NCBI RefSeq assembly: GCF_000620625.1
Contig: NZ_JIAW01000004.1
Span: 1 to 64,000 of the forward strand
DNA length: 64,000 nucleotides
Direction of reading: 5' to 3'
Origin: Mycobacterium sp. URHB0044
GTDB lineage: Bacteria > Actinomycetota > Actinomycetes > Mycobacteriales > Mycobacteriaceae
Shown here in pieces: positions 9,385 through 17,523 of the stretch (position 1 is its first letter; each line of letters starts with the position of its first letter). The notes below the pieces were generated by a model, which saw nothing but the letters and a program-made list of their open reading frames with translations, made no database searches and had not been told where the DNA came from. Both the position numbers and the translations under genes were made by a program.

Positions 9385-9546
9385 TCACGGTCGGCGACGC
9401 CATCGAAACCCGCACTGCCGCAACAAGGCAATCACCACGAGCGTTGTGTCGCGAATCGCTAGACCCATCTGCGTGGCGGCATACCGAAACTCCCCGAGCG
9501 CGGCAGCCGATGCCCCAACGCCATCGATGGGCTTTGCGTTGACCAT
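9385..9546 (-). CDS. 53-residue small ORF directly behind operator site 2
   Basis: ATG at 9546 is preceded by a strong GGAGG seven bases upstream. The product starts MVNAKPIDGVGASAAALGEF, has a mildly hydrophobic middle (LVVIALLRQCGF) and ends in an Arg-rich WRRRP. It is the first ORF after the palindrome at 9637-9654, in the same position as the annotated starts behind the other five palindromes, which supports it being translated. No family recognised. It could be a leader peptide, a small membrane protein, or a substrate. A competing 73-codon frame from 9565 has no comparable ribosome site. Confidence 0.5.
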   Translation of the reverse strand: MVNAKPIDGVGASAAALGEFRYAATQMGLAIRDTTLVVIALLRQCGFRWRRRP

Positions 9547-9636
9547 CGTCGTACCTCCATGTCATCGCGAATCAGATGGCAGCCCTCGGTCGAGGTTCCA
9601 CGACTGGAATCGTCACTCGCCTCCGGTGTGGCGAGC

Positions 9637-9654
9637 GCAGTAGCGCGCCACTGC
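9637..9654 (-). promoter_or_regulatory. 18-bp palindromic operator, site 2
   Basis: Plus-strand GCAGTAGCGCGCCACTGC, identical to site 1, with a matching CTCG tail toward the minus-strand small ORF 90 bases away. An AATCGTCACTC string also recurs at the same distance beyond both sites. It is paired divergently with site 3. Confidence 0.8.
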
Positions 9655-9717
9655 AATCCGCCGGGCCTCAACGGAGCAGGCAGTCCATGAGTAGCGCCTC
9701 GCGAAACCCTCGCAATT

Positions 9718-9735
9718 GCAGTAGGGCACTACTGC
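9718..9735 (+). promoter_or_regulatory. 18-bp palindromic operator, site 3
   Basis: GCAGTAGGGCACTACTGC, preceded by AATT and followed by GCTCGTCCAAC. It points at the AfsA-type gene, whose ATG is 73 bases downstream. It faces away from site 2, so this 262-base region is a divergent control region. Confidence 0.8.
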
Positions 9736-9808
9736 GCTCGTCCAACCGAGTGCGCGTGAAGATTCTCATCGTTAGAGACAACACCGGCAACGAGCGAAGG
9801 AGCCAACG

Positions 9809-10657
9809 ATGCATCTAGTCCCCCCGATTGCGCCTCGGGTGGTTCCTGGACGCACGATTGACATCGCGGACGGTGAGCCGGACCTAGGTATGTCGCGCGG
9901 ATTTGCGCGTGTTGACCTCGGCGACCCCATCTTCTTCGATCATCCGCTCGACCACGTGCCCGGCATGCTGCTCGTGGCAGCCATCCTTGAACTGGCAGAG
10001 CATGATTCGATGCTCGAGCCCGAAAACGTAACCTTCCGCCTCACCTTCGCCAAGTTCTGTGAGCTCGGGGCCCCGGTCGAGGTGACTGCCACCCGGGAGG
10101 TCGGCGGAACCAGCCGGATCGAAGTCATCCAGACCGGCCGCAGTATCGCGACGGGACTGCTGGGCCGACGCGAGACCGCGTTGCCAGCGGAGCTTGCCCA
10201 GGTGCCAGCATTTGGGAACGGCTCGATCCCGAGTGAACTGGTGCACCGGGCCGACCCCGGAAATATCGCAGTCGGCCCGCTCACAGTCGACGCCGGACGC
10301 GTATGGGTCCGCGTACACGAGCAGGCCGCCATCGCCGGAATACCGCCGCGGGCTAGCGCGGTCGCCTCGATCATCGAAGCCGCCCGCCAGTTCGTCATCG
10401 CGATTCTTCACTTATGGGGTCAGCAACCGATGGGGGCGAAGATGATATTCGTCGGGCTCACCGCAGACGTGCCCACTGCGGTGCCGCAGGGCCACATGAC
10501 GCGGGCGTTGTCGTGGCAGCCGACTCCGCCAGAACAGACGCGCAAACTCCACATCGACGTGCACGCAGTAGGCGATCGAGCGATCAAAGTCGGCTCGATC
10601 GTCATCGCGAGTCGGTGCGTCGACGAAGTCGAGTATGCGCAATTGCGCGCGGGCTAG
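9809..10657 (+). CDS. AfsA-type double hotdog protein (A-factor / gamma-butyrolactone biosynthesis family)
   Basis: 282 residues, ATG behind GAAGGAG. Two AfsA-like hotdog repeats are visible: the first with DHPLDHVPGMLLVAAILEL (about residues 46-64), the second around residues 175-200 with SVIIEAARQF-like sequence (ASIIEAARQF). In Streptomyces, AfsA enzymes condense a beta-ketoacyl-ACP with dihydroxyacetone phosphate, the committed step to gamma-butyrolactone signals; relatives act in furan and other pathways. Here it heads a five-gene operon with prenylation and oxidation genes, so the product may be an acyl-derived head group rather than a classical signal. Weak points: the first-domain EAxRQ is replaced by AILELAE. 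The family assignment is good; the substrate is inference. Confidence 0.8.
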   Translation: MHLVPPIAPRVVPGRTIDIADGEPDLGMSRGFARVDLGDPIFFDHPLDHVPGMLLVAAILELAEHDSMLEPENVTFRLTFAKFCELGAPVEVTATREVGGTSRIEVIQTGRSIATGLLGRRETALPAELAQVPAFGNGSIPSELVHRADPGNIAVGPLTVDAGRVWVRVHEQAAIAGIPPRASAVASIIEAARQFVIAILHLWGQQPMGAKMIFVGLTADVPTAVPQGHMTRALSWQPTPPEQTRKLHIDVHAVGDRAIKVGSIVIASRCVDEVEYAQLRAG

Positions 10658-10682
10658 ACCCTCGACTCGATGGAGGCTGGTA

Positions 10683-11306
10683 ATGACCGATCGAGTCGCC
10701 ATGTACGTTCTTCGTACTCTGTTGGCACTGACCGCTATCGGCCTGACCTTTGCGGTCGCGGTACACCTTGGCGGCGGGCGCCCCGCTGCGGCGGCTTTCG
10801 TCGCCGCATATCTGGTGTGGGTGCTTTCCGAAGCGCGAATCACTGTCGGGACACCAACACAGTCGGCCGCGGAGACTCGCACCCTCGTTCCATACGCGGT
10901 AGCGCGAGTCACGACGGCTCTTACGGCCGCGTACTCCGCGCCCGTGATGCCCGACAAGTTCGGTATCGTGCTGGCGGGGATCTTCGTTGCTGGTGTGACG
11001 TTACGTGCCTGGGCGATTCGCGAATTCGGCGTCCAATATTCGCACCGAGTGGTGCGGATCGCCGAGGGTGGCGTCATTTCATCCGGGCCGTATAGGGTGC
11101 TGCGCCACCCGGCGTACGCCGGGATGTTGCTCGCCAACATCGGTTTTGTCGGCTATTTTCCGAGTCCTGCGAGTATCGCGGCACTGACTTTCCTTGTCGC
11201 CGCGGTTCTCTGGCGCATCAAAGTCGAAGAAGACATCCTCACTGAGTCACCCCACTATCGCGCCTTCGCCAACACACGATGCCGGATTGTGCCGGGGGTG
11301 TGGTGA
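10683..11306 (+). CDS. Isoprenylcysteine carboxyl methyltransferase-like membrane protein
   Basis: 207 residues from ATG 10683 with GGAGG ten bases upstream, 25 bases after the AfsA-type gene. Four or so membrane segments are followed by the ICMT/PEMT signature: GPYRVLRHPAYAGMLLANIG (about 135-155) and near the C-terminus EEDILTESPHYRAF. The family methylates carboxyl groups of prenylcysteine in eukaryotes; bacterial members are mostly uncharacterised methyltransferases that use S-adenosylmethionine at the membrane. In this operon it plausibly methylates a hydrophobic prenylated intermediate (inference). Its stop overlaps the next start as TGATG. Confidence 0.82.
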   Translation: MTDRVAMYVLRTLLALTAIGLTFAVAVHLGGGRPAAAAFVAAYLVWVLSEARITVGTPTQSAAETRTLVPYAVARVTTALTAAYSAPVMPDKFGIVLAGIFVAGVTLRAWAIREFGVQYSHRVVRIAEGGVISSGPYRVLRHPAYAGMLLANIGFVGYFPSPASIAALTFLVAAVLWRIKVEEDILTESPHYRAFANTRCRIVPGVW

Positions 11307-13966
11307 TGATCAAGATCATCGACGCGTCTGCAGAACTGGCTGACGCCAGCGTGGTTGGGCACAAGTTCGCCCGTCAACAACAGTTACGTGCTGCCGGAGT
11401 TCCCGTTCCGCCATTCTTCTGCGTCGTCAGAGAAACTCCGTGGACAGCCATCGCCGATGTGGTTGGCATCTTTCCTGGTGTGGGGGCCAGTGTCGAGAAA
11501 TTGACGGCCTGGGCTGAGGCGGCTCACAGCGCTACCGAACGCATGCGCCTAATGCCGGAGACGGAAATCGAGATCCGGAACAGATACGCCGCCCTTGGCT
11601 CACCCGACGTCGCAGTCCGAGCATGTGTGGTCGGCCGGCACGCACAGCCGGGCGAAGATGACGCCGCCGACCCGTTCGCGGGCCTCACAGATAGTTACCT
11701 GTACGTTGGTGCGGACGCGCTCATCGATGCCGTTTCGTCCTGCACCGCATCGCTTTTCAACGTCAGATCGGTACTCTACCGCGCGCGGCGAGGAATCGAC
11801 CCACGAGCCCTCAGCATCTGCGTCGGAATTCAGCAGATGATGGATGGCGAGCGGTCGTTTGTCGCGTTCACCCACGATCCTGTCACCGGCGCCAGAGAAA
11901 CCGTGGTCGCTGCGGTCTACGGCATCGGAGAAGGTGCGGTAGCCGAACGTGCGGACATCGACCACTTTTTCGTACGCGCGGGCGGGATCGGGCGGCTCAT
12001 CTCTCACAAGAAGAGAATGCTCCGCCGAGCACCGGGCGGTGGCGTTGCCGAATATCACGTACCGGATGAACTCGCCGACCTACCGGTGCTCTCCGATGGG
12101 CAGATCAGTCAGATCGCAGCGCTGGCGGAGACCACCGAGCGGCTGTTGTCCGGACCCCAGGACGTAGAGGGCGTCGTCACCGCCGACTCAGCGATTCACC
12201 TGGTGCAGGCACGGCCCGCCACGTCGCCCCAAACGGCGGCGACCACGATCGAATGGACCAATCACAATCTGACCGAGAGTTTTCCGGGCGTGACGACCGC
12301 GATGACGTACTCGCACGCACGAGTCTTCTACCGCGCGAGTTTCCGCGACTTCTATCGCATCGTCGGAGTCCCAGAGAGCCAGCTGCGGAGCGGGGAGCAC
12401 CAACTTCGTCGCATGATCGGATACCTCGACGGCCGGGCCTACTACCGCCTTGACGCGTGGTACGCACTGCACAGCCAGCTCCCCGGATGGGACTTGCTTC
12501 GTCCGATGTGGGAGCGGTCGTTGGGGCTCGCGGAACGAAATACCAACCCGCGCCATGCGCTCGACCGCCATTCCGTCACACGTATCATCGGGCGTTCACC
12601 GCGACTGATATCGGCGGCCATAGGTTTTCCCCGCAAATTGCGGAAATTCTTGTCCTGGTGGGATGCCCAGCACATCCTCGGGACAGAACTGGCCCAAAAG
12701 CCGGTTGAAGAAGTAATCGAGACGTACCGACGAGTGTGGTCAGAAGTCGAATCACGCTGGGGCATACCGATTCTAGCTGGCTATCTCGCCCTGGTCGGCT
12801 ATGTCGCAGCGAGCGTCCTGGTGCAGCGGTGGGCCGACTCCCCCGAGGTGGACCTCACTGTCCTGTTGCCTGGAGGGCCGCCGAACCGAACGTTGCAGTC
12901 GGTGCACTCAACGGTGGCGCTCGCCGAGCAGATAAATGCGAACCCCGCGTTGTCGGCGCGAGTGCTGACTGCCGACGCACGCGATACCTGGGACCGTATC
13001 GCAAGAGGGGCCTACGGCGGCAAACTGGAGTCGGATGCCCTCACGCACATCACGAAATTCGGCGATCGCGCCATGCACGACCTCAAGATCGAGGAGCCGA
13101 CGCCACGGCAGAGACCTGAGATGGTCATCGACGCCGTGCGGCCGTTCGTTGCGGCGGGAGCGACAATGCAGCAGACGCGGCTCCAGGAATCGGCCGCGGC
13201 CGCAGCCGCACTCGACGAATTACACCGCATCTGCCCGTCACGATGGAGATGCGCTGTTCTTCGCGCCGCGCTGCGGGTGGGTAGGTTCCTGGTCAAAGCT
13301 CGCGAGGACACCCGGTTCTGCCGCACCCAGCTATACGGATTCTCGCGGGAGGTCATGCGTCGACTTGGGTCTGACCTGGCCGCTGCCGGGTGCCTGGACT
13401 CGCCAGAGGACTACGTTCATCTTGAGGCTGAGGAATTATTGGGGGCCTTCGACGGCACCTCCACACATTCCGATCTTCGCGTCCTGGCACGGACCCGAAG
13501 GGATGCCTACCTACGATCGTGTGATCGGCCCGACCTCGCAGCCAATCTCACAACTGGCCCGCCGCCGATTGCTGCCGCCGACCTTCGTCGCAGTGCTGCC
13601 ACATCGGCGACCGCAGACTCCAACACCGAGCTGACCGGCCTTCCATCCAGCGCCGGTATCGCCCGTGGTCGCGCGAAATTGGTGCTGCGACCGGATGTTC
13701 CGCCGACTGACTGCGCTGGGCGGATCCTGATCGCCCGCGAAACCGATCCTGGATGGCTACCACTGATGCTCAACGCAAGGGGAATCGTCGTCGAGCGCGG
13801 CAGCATGGTCTCCCACACCGCAATAACAGGACGGATGCTCGGTATCCCGACCGTAGTAGCGGTTGCTGGCGCGACCTCTAAGATATCCGACGGCGACGAG
13901 GTCGAGATCGACGGTAGGTCGGGAACCGTCCGCATCCTCCGCCCGCACTCGCAGAGACCGCGGTGA
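11306..13966 (+). CDS. PEP-synthase / rifampicin-phosphotransferase-like dikinase
   Basis: 886 residues from ATG 11306. Residues about 1-310 form a PPDK-type ATP-grasp domain (GHKFARQQQLRAAGVPVPPF at the start, ending LVQARPATS); about 340-780 is a variable central domain; about 795-880 is the swivelling phospho-histidine domain, with the catalytic His837 in MVSHTAITGR. This three-part plan without a PEP-binding barrel is that of rifampicin phosphotransferase and related antibiotic or natural-product kinases, which move the beta-phosphate of ATP onto a hydroxyl. In a biosynthetic operon it more likely phosphorylates an intermediate or provides self-protection than makes PEP. Translationally coupled to the genes on both sides. 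Confidence 0.8.
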   Translation: MIKIIDASAELADASVVGHKFARQQQLRAAGVPVPPFFCVVRETPWTAIADVVGIFPGVGASVEKLTAWAEAAHSATERMRLMPETEIEIRNRYAALGSPDVAVRACVVGRHAQPGEDDAADPFAGLTDSYLYVGADALIDAVSSCTASLFNVRSVLYRARRGIDPRALSICVGIQQMMDGERSFVAFTHDPVTGARETVVAAVYGIGEGAVAERADIDHFFVRAGGIGRLISHKKRMLRRAPGGGVAEYHVPDELADLPVLSDGQISQIAALAETTERLLSGPQDVEGVVTADSAIHLVQARPATSPQTAATTIEWTNHNLTESFPGVTTAMTYSHARVFYRASFRDFYRIVGVPESQLRSGEHQLRRMIGYLDGRAYYRLDAWYALHSQLPGWDLLRPMWERSLGLAERNTNPRHALDRHSVTRIIGRSPRLISAAIGFPRKLRKFLSWWDAQHILGTELAQKPVEEVIETYRRVWSEVESRWGIPILAGYLALVGYVAASVLVQRWADSPEVDLTVLLPGGPPNRTLQSVHSTVALAEQINANPALSARVLTADARDTWDRIARGAYGGKLESDALTHITKFGDRAMHDLKIEEPTPRQRPEMVIDAVRPFVAAGATMQQTRLQESAAAAAALDELHRICPSRWRCAVLRAALRVGRFLVKAREDTRFCRTQLYGFSREVMRRLGSDLAAAGCLDSPEDYVHLEAEELLGAFDGTSTHSDLRVLARTRRDAYLRSCDRPDLAANLTTGPPPIAAADLRRSAATSATADSNTELTGLPSSAGIARGRAKLVLRPDVPPTDCAGRILIARETDPGWLPLMLNARGIVVERGSMVSHTAITGRMLGIPTVVAVAGATSKISDGDEVEIDGRSGTVRILRPHSQRPR

Positions 13967-13970
13967 CATC

Positions 13971-15164
13971 ATGCAATTGCCGCTGGAGAGCTGTCCGCGT
14001 ACTTCGCTCCCGCAACATCATGTCGATCTGTTTCGCACTGAACCGACCCTCGACATCACGTTGGCTGACGGCACGGCGGCGATTGCGGTAACTCGGCAGT
14101 GCGACGTACGAACAGTGTTGAGTGACGACCGGTTCAGTAGGGCACACTTTCACGTGCCTTCCGTTGGCGCGGGCGCCGATCTGCCTCTGGCACTGGTCAC
14201 TTCGGATCCGCCAATCCACACACGTCGACGCCAGGCCGTTCAAGGATGGTTTACGAAGCGACGGGCGCAGATGGCTCGGCCGCTCATCGGCCGCGTCGCC
14301 GACCAACTTCTCGACGACCTGCTCGCGGCGGGGCCACCGGCCGACATCTTCACGCATTTCTGCCAGCCTCTTCCGAACCTCGTGCACATGAGCCTCCTTG
14401 GTCTGGACACCGCCGATCTGCCATTTCTGGTGCCGCGAATGACGGTCGCTTGGTCAGCTGGCCACTACCAACGCGACGAGGTCACCAAGGCAAACCGCGA
14501 CTTGCACGACTACTTCGAAAGTCGAGTCAGTCGATCGCGTAGCCAGACGGCAACGGGTGGGCTGATCGATGCCCTCGTACAGGACGAATCCTCAAACAGA
14601 TTGACCCACGCAGAGATCGTCACGCTCGCCATGGGGCTGCTCATGTCGGGCGCAGAGACGACCGCCAGTCACCTCGCATTGAGTCTCATTGAGGTACTTC
14701 AGCGGCCCGGACTGGCGGATTCGCTGCGCCAATGTCCCGAGCAGATTCCTTGCGTGGTCGAAGAGCTGCTGCGGTGGGTTTGGTTCGGCGGCACGATCGG
14801 TGGTACGGCGGGGCGTCCGCACATCGCAACCGCTGACGTGAAGCTGCGCGACCGTCTGATTTCGAAGGGCGAAATCGTCGTGCCCATACTCGATGTCGCC
14901 AACCGCGATCGCGATGTGTTCCCCGACGCTGATGAGTTCTGCCCTCACCGCAGTCCGAACCCGCATCTCGCATTCGGCCACGGTCGACACCAGTGCATCG
15001 GAATGGCTTTCGCTCGTCTTGAACTGCAAGTTGGGCTGGAAACCGTGCTGTCCCGACTGAGCGGGCTAACTCTTGGGATTGCGTCCGAGATCGACTGGCG
15101 CACGGGGATGTTCACCCGGGGAGTATCGAGCCTGCCGGTGATGTGGCAAGGAGGCGGACCATGA
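13971..15164 (+). CDS. Cytochrome P450
   Basis: 397 residues from ATG 13971, four bases after the preceding stop; upstream in-frame codons lie inside the dikinase gene. Diagnostic motifs: I-helix MSGAETTASH (about 225-234), ExxR as EELLR (about 264-268), and the haem-binding loop FGHGRHQCIG with the ligand Cys342. It is a soluble bacterial class P450 needing ferredoxin and reductase from elsewhere; none is encoded nearby. Likely role: hydroxylation or oxidation of the cluster's isoprenoid or acyl intermediate. It overlaps the prenyltransferase start by four bases (ATGA). Confidence 0.92.
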   Translation: MQLPLESCPRTSLPQHHVDLFRTEPTLDITLADGTAAIAVTRQCDVRTVLSDDRFSRAHFHVPSVGAGADLPLALVTSDPPIHTRRRQAVQGWFTKRRAQMARPLIGRVADQLLDDLLAAGPPADIFTHFCQPLPNLVHMSLLGLDTADLPFLVPRMTVAWSAGHYQRDEVTKANRDLHDYFESRVSRSRSQTATGGLIDALVQDESSNRLTHAEIVTLAMGLLMSGAETTASHLALSLIEVLQRPGLADSLRQCPEQIPCVVEELLRWVWFGGTIGGTAGRPHIATADVKLRDRLISKGEIVVPILDVANRDRDVFPDADEFCPHRSPNPHLAFGHGRHQCIGMAFARLELQVGLETVLSRLSGLTLGIASEIDWRTGMFTRGVSSLPVMWQGGGP

Positions 15165-16048
15165 CTGCTGCGGTTGGCATCGCGAACTTTGTACTCAACC
15201 GGTACCCACCCGTTCTATCGAGCGTGTACGTCTTGACGTTCGGCGTCGGAGGCATCGGTCTATTCGCCGCGCTCGCTGGGGAACGGATTCCTGCTCGCGC
15301 GATACCGATGTTGGGGATAGTCGCCGTGACCTTGTTCGCCGATTTGCTGATCATGCGTGTCGTCGACGACATCCGTGACAGCGACTACGACCGGATTGCC
15401 AACCCACAGCGCCCGCTGGCGTCCGGCGCAGTTGCGCAACGTGATCTGTCCACTTTGTGCGCCCTATGCGTGACGGTCATCGTCGTTGCGAATCTGTCCT
15501 TCCCCAGCGGACTCTTCATCATCGTCGTGCAGCTTCTCTACACCGGGGCGCTGACGGCTGTCGGGCAGCGATTCCCGGCCACCCGCGGCGACAACCTCGT
15601 TCTGAATTTGCTTGTCAGCTTTCCGGTTCAACTTCTGCTGTATGTGTACCTGCTCGCAACGTTCGCCAACATCCGCGCCGATGCGCCGACCGCAGTCGTT
15701 GGCGGGCTGGGAATTCTGATCCTCACACTGTGCGCCGGCCAGGTCGAGTTCGGAAAGAAGCTTGTCCGCCGGCCCGCACCAGGCGAACGAAGCTACGTCA
15801 ATTCGATTGGCTACCATGCGACTTTGCTGCTGACGATCGGCACCGGGCCGCTCGCCGTCGCGCTGTTCGCGATCGCTGCGCCTGTTTCGCCGCTCGCCAA
15901 GGCATTCGTTGCGTTGCCTGCGATCGGTGTCACCGGAATCGGCATCAAGTACCTCAGCCATAAGGACAACCGATGGCCGGCAGCGGTATCAACTCTCGGC
16001 CTACTCGGCACGCTGGTCGCCTTCGCCGTCGTCGGAGCGTTCGGTTAG
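15161..16048 (+). CDS. UbiA-family membrane prenyltransferase
   Basis: 295 residues with about eight membrane segments. The first aspartate-rich motif is clear: VVDDIRDSDYDRIANPQRPL (about 68-86), with the DxxxD core and the NPxRPL tail typical of UbiA enzymes. A second motif is weaker (GQVEFGKKLVRRP). The family transfers an isoprenyl chain from a diphosphate to an aromatic or other acceptor at the membrane. The chain is probably supplied by the GGPP-synthase-like protein of this cluster; the acceptor is unknown. It ends the operon and overlaps the convergent SnoaL-like gene by four bases. Confidence 0.87.
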   Translation: MTAAVGIANFVLNRYPPVLSSVYVLTFGVGGIGLFAALAGERIPARAIPMLGIVAVTLFADLLIMRVVDDIRDSDYDRIANPQRPLASGAVAQRDLSTLCALCVTVIVVANLSFPSGLFIIVVQLLYTGALTAVGQRFPATRGDNLVLNLLVSFPVQLLLYVYLLATFANIRADAPTAVVGGLGILILTLCAGQVEFGKKLVRRPAPGERSYVNSIGYHATLLLTIGTGPLAVALFAIAAPVSPLAKAFVALPAIGVTGIGIKYLSHKDNRWPAAVSTLGLLGTLVAFAVVGAFG

Positions 16049-16500
16049 CTTCGGTATCCCGCGCGAACAGTGCCCCGCCCCTCGGCGCGCGGCGAGAACC
16101 AATCCTCTGCCGGATCGATTCCCACGTTCAACTCAGCGTGCCAATACTCGTGCAGGACCGAGCAGCGTCCGTCCGGTCCGAACCGGAGCGTGAGGCAGCC
16201 GGATGCGGTCCGCGGTTCGCGCGTCGCGGGATCATGAAGAACGCACCAGAATTCCACCGCGGCGCAGTCCGCGGACTCGATCGCACCGCCGAACCAGATT
16301 CGCGGCTCGACTTGTCTGGACAAGGTCTCGACCCAATGTGCGCGAATCGCGTCCCGTCCGCGGTGCGGTTCACCGAACGGGCCGCGATGGTAGTACGCAT
16401 CGTCGGTAAAGAGGCCGGCGATCGCATTTGGATCCCTATCTCGCCACCCCGCCTCGAGAGCGCTGATCCATTCGTCGGTACTCGTGGGTCCTCGTGTCAC
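16045..16500 (-). CDS. SnoaL-like (NTF2 fold) protein
   Basis: 151 residues. The pattern ISALEAGWRDRDPNAIAGLF followed by YHRGPFGEPHRGRDAIRAHW is that of the SnoaL-like/NTF2 superfamily, which includes polyketide cyclases, isomerases and small-molecule binding proteins. It is the last gene of the minus-strand unit and overlaps the preceding gene by four bases, so it is co-translated. A role in cyclising or isomerising a cluster intermediate is possible but cannot be read from the sequence. Confidence 0.75.
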   Translation of the reverse strand: MTRGPTSTDEWISALEAGWRDRDPNAIAGLFTDDAYYHRGPFGEPHRGRDAIRAHWVETLSRQVEPRIWFGGAIESADCAAVEFWCVLHDPATREPRTASGCLTLRFGPDGRCSVLHEYWHAELNVGIDPAEDWFSPRAEGRGTVRAGYRS

Positions 16501-17522
16501 CGGAGTTCAAACTGCGGAAAGTAGGAAATCGTCTCGTCGATGATCCCGGCCAGCTCAGTGACACACTGCGGGTCACCGCCGAGCGATGCGAGCGTGTCGC
16601 GAGCGGCACGGACGATGGGCTGGATCGTCTCCGCGTAGCTGGAAACGATGTCCGCCGCCAACATCGCTCGCTTCAGTTCGGCCCGCGCCTCCTCCGAAGT
16701 GCGCGCTTGCCGGTGAAGGCCGATCAATTCCGCACGCCGGGCAGTTGACACAGTGCCTAGAAGATGAACGAGCAGATAGGTCGCAGTGCCGTTTCGCAGG
16801 TCCTCGTCGCGCTCGGTAACCAGGTCGCGCTGGTCGTTGACCAGTTGACGAAGCACTCCGAGCGCCCTGCCGAACGAGCGCCAGGCATCGACCCGGTCGG
16901 TATCGCACTCCGCGAGCTGCGCGGCGAGCGCGGTGGACATCCCGTAGGGCGCGCCCGTCTTGTTCTCGTAGTTGCGCAGCACGTCGTCGAGAGTTGCGGT
17001 CTCCGCGTGGAGAACCAGGTCGGTCAGCTGTCCGCTTAGTGCGTCGATACATCCGTTGCCGTACTCGGTGACCATCCGAAAGCGAGCGGCATCGGATACA
17101 GAGAGGTCGCCAAAGATTCTGAGCGGCAGATAATTTCCCACCGCAATTGCGGTCATCACCCCGCGGTTGAATTCCGCTGGATCGGACTGCGCGAGTCGCG
17201 GAGAGTCGATCATGTCGTCCAGGTACCGCGCCGCCGCCCACCACAGTGTGTGAATCAGCGCTATGGGTGTGGCGCGCATCGGTGCAGCGGTCTCGGCGCC
17301 GAACACGAGCACGGGCAGCATGACGATGCCGTTGATGCTGGGCGCGGAGCCGTCCAACGGAATCATGGCGAAGAATGTGTCGACAAAGGTCCCCATTGCG
17401 TGATCGCCGGTTGAATCGCTGGCCAACAGCCGTTCGGTTATCGCCGACGCTTGCGTTGCCACCTCCGCCAGCGCGCGCTGCTGCGCGGTCATTTCGAACG
17501 CATCCCGTCGTAGCGCGCGCAT
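16497..17522 (-). CDS. Divergent trans-isoprenyl-diphosphate-synthase-like (class I terpenoid fold) protein
   Basis: 341 residues. Class I motifs are present: first Asp motif DDMID (102-106), GQLTDL (164-169), KTG (188-190), and second motif NDQRD (229-233). The GKRxRP segment that binds isopentenyl diphosphate in chain-elongating enzymes is not visible; in its place is GTFVDTFFAMIPLDGSAPS. This suggests a protein that ionises or transfers an allylic diphosphate rather than elongating it, for example a cyclase or ComQ-like transferase (inference). The start is uncertain: ATG 17522 is one base beyond the transporter stop with no clear ribosome site; ATG 17492 is possible. It is coupled to the MMPL gene upstream. 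Confidence 0.75.
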   Translation of the reverse strand: MRALRRDAFEMTAQQRALAEVATQASAITERLLASDSTGDHAMGTFVDTFFAMIPLDGSAPSINGIVMLPVLVFGAETAAPMRATPIALIHTLWWAAARYLDDMIDSPRLAQSDPAEFNRGVMTAIAVGNYLPLRIFGDLSVSDAARFRMVTEYGNGCIDALSGQLTDLVLHAETATLDDVLRNYENKTGAPYGMSTALAAQLAECDTDRVDAWRSFGRALGVLRQLVNDQRDLVTERDEDLRNGTATYLLVHLLGTVSTARRAELIGLHRQARTSEEARAELKRAMLAADIVSSYAETIQPIVRAARDTLASLGGDPQCVTELAGIIDETISYFPQFELR

Positions 17523-17523
17523 G

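Noticed and set aside
9344..9565. 73-codon minus-strand ORF overlapping the 53-codon ORF
   Set aside because: No ribosome site; the GGAGG in this region serves ATG 9546 in another frame.
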